NCBI GenBank assembly: GCA_004802705.1
Contig: SGPL01000448.1
Location: 1 to 27,225 of the forward strand
Length of the DNA: 27,225 nucleotides
DNA from: Bondarzewia mesenterica
Taxonomy: Eukaryota; Basidiomycota; Agaricomycetes; Russulales; Bondarzewiaceae
Direction: 5' to 3'
Shown: positions 22,352 through 27,225 of the stretch, piece after piece
How the letters are laid out: each line of letters begins with the position of its first letter
How positions within the stretch are numbered: position 1 is the stretch's first letter
Made by a program: the position numbers and the translations under genes
The notes under the pieces: model-generated
What the model saw: only the letters and a program-made list of their open reading frames with translations
What the model was told of the DNA's origin: nothing
Databases searched by the model: none

Positions 22352-22771
22352 TGAAGAAGAAGACGAGTTAAAATCTGAGGATGATGGCCACTATGATGAT
22401 GATGAAAACAAACAGGATGATGTTCCGCACAATAGCGAGATGGAACGACTGATACCTGCTGCTGAAAAGGCTTCCATGTTGTGATATCAGAATAGATATC
22501 TATTCACGAATGAGGAAGATGATGAGGACATCTTCGACTATGAGATCGAGGTCAAAAAGGATGATGAAGAAGATGAGTTAAAATCTGAGGATGACGGCCA
22601 CTATGATGATGATAAAAACAAATAGGACAACATTCTGCACAATAGTGAGATGGAGTGACTGATGCATGCCACTAGGAGGGCTTCTGTGCAGTGCACTCAG
22701 GCACTTTACCTAGTCACCGATGATGAGGACGCTGATAACTATCTTTCCGAGAAGAACAGATCCATCCATGT
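22352..22771 (+). repeat. 70-codon direct duplication in the acidic region
   Basis: Two units at an exact 210-bp offset (for example GAGTTAAAATCTGAGGATGA near 22366 and 22576). Both code for EDELKSEDDGHYDDD, then N-K, then H-N-S-E-M-E and a K/R-A-S motif. The second unit carries two extra stops (CAA/CAG to TAG and CGA to TGA types). A third, more diverged K-A-S-M-K stretch follows at about 22780. Confidence 0.85.
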
Positions 22772-23451
22772 GCCTACAAAGGCCTCTATGAAGTAGAACA
22801 TCATCACATATGTCAGATTCCATGACGAGGCTGAGGACAATCTTCCAAACTAGCTCAAGATGAAGCCACCCATCTGTGCGCATAAGAGAAAGGTTGATGA
22901 CGATGATGAACCCATTGACTTTATCAAAAAAAAGAGCAAGGGCAATAACCAGGCAAGTCATTTTGTTTTCTTAGTCGGTCATATTCAGTTTTTTTCCTAT
23001 AGGCGCCAGTTGCCTGTGAGAGGTGCCAAAAAATAGAAATCTATCCCCCTGCATGGTGAAAAGACCAGACTTTTCTTACCTCACTTGCCAGAGGCATCAA
23101 AGAAAGTGCAGCTTGTCCACCCAGCAATTGACCGCCCTATCTATCTTATGTGCCCTATCATTACTTATTGCTGGCCTGTCATTATGGACAGGTGCACACG
23201 CATCACTATCATAGTTACGGTTAAGGCTGCCAGCTCTGCCACAGGTCATGATAATGGGGAAGCATAAGGGAAAGAAAAATCAGAAGCAAGGAACTCCTGA
23301 GGGTGCAGCCAGTGATGATGGAGTGATGGCAGGGGACCTCGAAGGATTTCACCATCTTTTAAAATCACGGCTTGAAGAGAACAAGTTGAAAATCGAGTAC
23401 CTAGAAAGGGACAACTGTAATATAAGGCAATATCTCGCCCACTCATGTTGA

Positions 23452-23939
23452 CTTCACTGATGTATTTAGAGCTATCATATATTTTAACAATCGATATGTC
23501 AATCTATATTCACTATGTGAAAAAACAATGCCATTTGAGCAACACAGCCATTCTCCATCGACAGACCACACAAAATCACAGTACAATGGTGTGAAAGATA
23601 AAATCTCTATTAAATTCCTAATGCTGTTCACATGGGCACCAAGGGTACACTTTTCTGTAATCCTACTCTCTTGTAAAATAAACTAAAAGATGACGGTGAT
23701 GGATGGACGAGTCTGTTCAGCTCAAAACTGCTCCCATCCTCATGCTTTCTTGTCCTGATGGATGTTTGCTACTGATTAACCTTACTCAGAAATGATTAAC
23801 CNNANNAAAAAATGATGCTGGCGCACACCTTGAGCGTTGTATTTATGGGGAGGGGTTCATGTACCTAATCTATCACAAAACTATCCAAATTAACTTCAAT
23901 GTCAGAACTCGGACTCCTCTTGCTCAACAAATCATATTT
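23452..23939. other. Non-coding stretch with ambiguous bases
   Basis: No gene seen. It contains undetermined bases at 23802-23803 and 23805-23806, so the assembly or a polymorphism is uncertain there. Confidence 0.45.
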
Positions 23940-23976
23940 TGTGCCAGAACACCATGTTGAACATGGCATTGTAGTT
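23940..23976 (-). repeat. Dispersed repeat, short third copy
   Basis: ACCATGTTGAACATGGCATT then GTAGTT resembles GAATGTCGTGTTTGACATGA then CGTTGTAGTT at 24121-24150. On the minus strand it reads SNYNAMFNMVFW, parallel to SNYNVMSNTTFW of copy 2. Confidence 0.45.
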
Positions 23977-24044
23977 AGAAGCATTCAAAAATGAGATGTT
24001 GAATGCACCTAATTCTTTTGGAAATGTCTCTAGTGGGCTCTCCA

Positions 24045-24260
24045 TCACAGCAGCCCCATATTCATGTGTGATGTGGCCATTTCATCAGATGAAGTTAGGG
24101 TGGGGATGTAGGAAATTCCAGAATGTCGTGTTTGACATGACGTTGTAGTTTGACATATTTGAAGTAGATGTTGGTACACCATGTAGGATAACGTGCCCAC
24201 AGCACCATGGGCCAAACCAACATGCGTCATTCATGTGGCCTTTCCCCATTCTACTTTGAC
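24045..24260 (-). repeat. Dispersed repeat, copy 2
   Basis: Shares ordered blocks with 21295-21600, including GAATGTCGTG (24121), then GCCCACAGCACCATGGGCC and AAACCAACATG (24190-24222). The minus-strand reading gives CWFGPWCCGH, SNYNVMSNTTFWNFLHPHPN. The coding-like reading continues to the third copy at 23940, so 24260-23940 may be one decayed exon with an internal repeat. The family is not recognised. Confidence 0.55.
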
Positions 24261-24800
24261 AAGTTTAGTTCACTTTCACACCTACCTCACCCTCCCCTCT
24301 CTTCACCCTGTTTACAGGATGAACAACCTCCTTTATATATTCAATCATTCAAGTATCGTTATTTATTTATTTTTTAATCTTTTTTTTCTGGTGTGTCCTC
24401 TCTCCTTGGGAAACCTCATTGCTGGACTTCCCTGTACTAATTTTAGCTTATTTTCTTCAACCCTTCAAATCTCAGTTTTGCATTAGGTATGTTGGTCAGG
24501 TCAGCCAAGGAAATGAAATGAGAAAGACGTCGAAGGCTCAAGCAGGCTGAAAATCTAGTTGGAATGAAGCCCAGAAAAGTCAAGGTTGGAAGCCAAGATC
24601 AAAACTGCATGCAATCGCACTGAAGGCTCGTGCTGCTGCCCTTCCCAAAACATGCACTCTTCTGACAGTGGGATCAAGAACACCCACGGGCACAGGGTCC
24701 ACCCTCCATGGACTCAATCATATTATGATGTTCACTCACCCTCACTTGTATACCGTCGCATGGCTCGATTGCATACCCCTCCTTGTCCAGTATGCCCATC
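24261..24800. other. Stretch upstream of the F-box relic
   Basis: C/T-rich at 24240-24310 and T-rich at 24355-24400. A basic, Ala/Lys-rich run around 24525-24660 could be a 5' exon (R-K-T-S-K-A-Q-A-like) of the F-box gene or of another relic. Not resolved. Confidence 0.25.
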
Positions 24801-26478
24801 ATGAGTCACACCCAACCCCCCGCTCAGACTCTCATCCCAGAATTGCTCAATGCCATATTTGTCCTCACTTATCATAATGTGAATGGCTCCTCAAGATATG
24901 AATATATGCGTGTTCTCCTTGCAGTATGTATCACTGGCATCTGCCCTGAGTGGCACGCCAGGGCCCTATGTATGCATCTCCTGTGGACTAACATTTCTGT
25001 TTGAAATGTCCAACTCTCAGAATGTTTTCTGCATCGAGCTACCCTCACTGGCCATCCTGCTCTCACCTAAGAGTGCATTCCTCCATGCACAGTATGCGTA
25101 TACCATGCCAGCCTCAGTGGAAGGTTTCATCTCCTGCTCATCCATCCAATTTTACTCTGGCTCCCTTACATCTGTACCTTCTGACTTCATCTCTTTCACT
25201 CCTACATCGCACAAGCCTTTGCCTGCCAATTCGCCTGCCTGACCTCTGATGAGCTCTGACCCTAAAACCTCGAGCGCTTGGACTTGGACATGGTCTGTCC
25301 CCCGCATGCACTCAGTACCAACCTTACTCTCCTCGGCACTGCCTTTTTCCCTGACATGGACATGCCCTCTCTCCGCTTTCTCCACTTGGATGGTCCATTT
25401 TGTCTTGCATTCCTCATTCCTGAGTTCCAAGTGCCTTCCCCTTGCTTTTCTTCACTTGTCTCTCTCAATCTCAGTTATCATTCCATCCCAGATCTTCTCA
25501 AATCTCGGCAGCTCACCTCCATGATTTATTTAAAAGCTGTCCTTCTCTTGTCTGTCTTACCCTCAAAAATGTTCCTTTTTCTGACCTCTGCAATGGGCTC
25601 AATCATATGCCACATTCATACTCTAGGGTGACAATGCTGATGCTTGCCTCCATGCTACCCTCTAGACTTGATACATTTGATCACCTTTTACTCTTCTTGA
25701 AGTCGTCGATGTTTCCCCTCTTACTGAACTGAAGCTGACTGTCGTGTCCACCTATCTCCATGTCTCACCCACCACATGGATCTCCATCTCCTTCTGTAAT
25801 GTCCTCGGCTATTCCTTCTTTAGCGACCACCCTCATGGATGTCTACACCTTTCTATCCACAGGGGCCCCACAACTGTTCAGTTTCATTTTTCCCTGCGCA
25901 ATCATCCCTCTATCCCCCTCGACTCTGTTCCTACTACTGTCCTTTCTTATGAGGTTCCCAATGAATTCTCAGCATGGGCCATCAACTCAGTCCTCCTCAG
26001 CCTTTCCAATCTCTCCCTTAGCCACTTTAGCATATCTAACACACATGTCTGCCTTTACCAGGCCACCATGACAGAAAACATGTTTCGCCGATGGGACCAC
26101 CTCACCCATCTAAACCTCAGTGGATATATCATTGAGCCTTGACTTCTCGCTCTCATAGAGCCTATCTTCTCAGTTCTTTCTGACTTGTATCTCATCAATT
26201 GCCCATCACTGGCTGGCACCGAACTCCTTTTACTATCCCATTTCGACTTTCGCTTTTTGGTAATCATGCTCCATCGACGTCACTTGTATTTTGTTTTTAT
26301 TTTTACCCTCCACCTTCCCAACACAATCAAGCATGAGGTTAATCACCTTTTTGGTGGATATGTCCACTCGGGTCCTGTCAATGTCCCACGTGAAGTTAAT
26401 CTCTCTTCCTCACTCTCGCCTCCTTCACTCGGTTGTGATTTAGAAGAATATGCAGACCAGCTCTGGCATGATGTCTAG
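24801..26478 (+). pseudogene. Decayed F-box / leucine-rich-repeat protein
   Basis: Seen: from ATG at 24801, IPELLNAIF...YMRVLLAVC, then CPEWHARALCMHLLWTNI, which has the layout of a fungal F-box (PELL..IF...L..VC..W...A...LW..I). Leu-rich runs follow in shifting frames: MDMPSLRFLHLDGPF and FSSLVSLNLSYHSIPDLL (about 25355-25500), SCPSLVCLTLKNVPFSDL (about 25538-25590), WDHLTHLNLSGYIIEP (26092-26142) and LSDLYLINCPSLAGTELLLL (26176-26235). The last open stretch ends at a TAG at 26476-26478. Known: F-box proteins recruit targets to SCF ubiquitin ligases through such repeats, and the family is large in mushrooms. Inferred: a pseudogene, since at least three frame changes and several stops interrupt it. 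The 5' end is uncertain. Confidence 0.68.
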
Positions 26479-26758
26479 AAGTCGATAGAAGAATGCATTG
26501 AGATCATCGAGTTTTACTGATTCCTATGAGTTTTTCCCCTCAGATGCCCTCTCTTGTCTAACCTCTACTGCGACTGTAGTCTCTATTTTGTCACTGTGCC
26601 CTCTGGCTGCTTTCTGGCTCAGCATCGTACTCATTTTTTGTATGCATTTTTTTATTCTGTAATGTAATTGAAATAGCATTTTTCATGGGGTATCACATAA
26701 AGTCACCCTATTTAAACTACACTCTTTTGCCTCATGCTCGGTTCTGAAATCTGAGAAC
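26479..26758. other. Intergenic stretch after the F-box relic
   Basis: Short pyrimidine-rich DNA with a T-run (26635-26655). No gene seen. Confidence 0.3.
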
Positions 26759-26853
26759 CAGAACTGCTTCTCAGAACTGATTCTCAGAACTGGTGCATCA
26801 GAACCGATGCATCAGAACTGCTCCTCAGAACTGATGCATCAGAACTGGCGATA
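26759..26853. repeat. 13/14-bp tandem repeat, CAGAACTG type
   Basis: CAGAAC recurs at 26759, 26772, 26785, 26799, 26813, 26826 and 26840, spaced 13 or 14 bp. Units are CAGAACTGATTCT (13 bp) and CAGAACYGATGCAT (14 bp). The same CAGAACC/CAGAACTG motif recurs at 11323-11352. Confidence 0.85.
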
Positions 26854-27112
26854 GTCCATTCAGTTTCATGTTGACATCCAATTTTGGGACCTGGTACATT
26901 ATCACCACAATGTCCTTCAACACATAAACTTGTAACACAATTCACTGCTCAATGACCAGTAGTGGGTGAGGCATCATGTGCACCCATGAGGTGGTCATGA
27001 CACCTGGGTGCATTCGCATCAGGGTGATCAAACCCTGTCTTGCCCATACCCAAGGTATACGCTTGAAAAATTTCCATTCTGCTCAAATACACCCACATAT
27101 ATGCATCCACAG

Positions 27113-27225
27113 ATGGCCGACAAAATCATCCATTCTCTCTAAGCCATGGAAGCAAAGCTATGCCTATTGGTATCGCAGACAACTCAAGGACGACCACTCG
27201 ATAGTGAGCATCATAGAGCATTCAT
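27113..27225 (+). pseudogene. Possible 5' end of another gene relic, cut by the right edge
   Basis: ATG at 27113, directly after CCACAG, opens M-A-D-K-I-I-H-S-L-stop-A-M-E-A-K-L and the frame stays open afterwards to the edge. It is too short to assign. The preceding 26860-27112 shows no recognisable feature. Confidence 0.2.

Larger units (their letters stand above)
21916..23451 (+). pseudogene. Decayed cysteine-cluster / coiled-coil protein gene with internal duplication
   Basis: Seen: ATG at 21916 (MASPEAKVFAILNGANL), an intron at 21997-22037 (GTAAGT...TTTCAG), then a Ser/Glu stretch, a Lys/Glu/Gly-rich block (22180-22290) and Asp/Glu-rich duplicated units (22352-22771). A possible intron at 22953-23002 has a GC donor (GCAAGT...CTATAG). 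A cysteine cluster follows: ACERC at 23012-23026, then after a frameshift PCMVKR, TCQRHQRKCS to 23112. A last run, SRLEENKLKIEYLERDN, is a clear coiled coil ending at TGA 23449-23451. Stops interrupt several places. Known: the C-x2-C...C...C-x2-x-x4-C type cluster plus coiled coil is common in mushroom multicopy proteins without known role. Inferred: a possible nucleic-acid-binding protein. It has the same layout as the relic at 1-2131. Confidence 0.6.

Noticed and set aside
1..27225. Transposase or reverse transcriptase of a mobile element
   Set aside because: Looked for the usual catalytic blocks (DDE/DDD context, YADD, RNase H) in all coherent runs and found none by eye.

Overview
The window looks like repeat-rich accessory DNA from a filamentous fungus, most likely a mushroom-forming basidiomycete (Agaricomycetes). 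The evidence is short GT...AG introns (about 40-140 nt), pyrimidine-rich intergenic DNA, and relics of protein families that I know as multicopy in mushroom genomes: a RecQ-like helicase with many zinc-binding cysteine pairs, an F-box/LRR protein, and proteins with a small cysteine cluster plus coiled coil. The genus is not determinable by eye. No transposase, reverse transcriptase, rRNA, tRNA or CRISPR array was recognised.

Almost nothing here is an intact gene. Recognisable protein runs one after another, but each is cut by stops and frameshifts. Most stops can be explained by one transition (CAG to TAG, CGA to TGA, TGG to TGA or TAG), and CpG appears scarce by eye. This fits old multicopy sequence decaying through cytosine deamination.

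Layout: 1-2131 (minus), relic of a cysteine-cluster/coiled-coil protein. 2440-3294 (plus), relic with nine 15-bp pentapeptide-coding repeats and a coiled-coil end. 3372-3920, a minisatellite that switches from a 56-bp to a 36-bp period. 4801-8097 (plus), a gene relic with a ParB/sulfiredoxin-like GGQHR region and one long open exon. 9116-9746 (plus), a small multi-exon relic. 10001-10700, a hairpin followed by a 66-bp minisatellite. 11857-17830 (plus), a nearly full-length decayed RecQ/TLH-type helicase. 19336-20580 (plus), the C-terminal part of a second, diverged helicase of the same family. 21916-23451 (plus), another cysteine-cluster/coiled-coil relic with a 70-codon internal duplication. 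21295-21600, 23940-23976 and 24045-24260, copies of a dispersed repeat. 24801-26478 (plus), an F-box/LRR relic. 26759-26853, a 13/14-bp tandem repeat.

The most unusual signal is a family of ten 30-bp palindromes (4424-9484). Each is self-complementary from end to end with essentially no loop. They lie in groups of two or three, and seven of the ten lie inside three predicted introns of two neighbouring gene relics. I do not recognise this family.

The genes do not form an obvious pathway. What they share is membership of expanded fungal families and the same style of decay. The helicase relics hint at a subtelomeric origin, but no telomere repeats are present.
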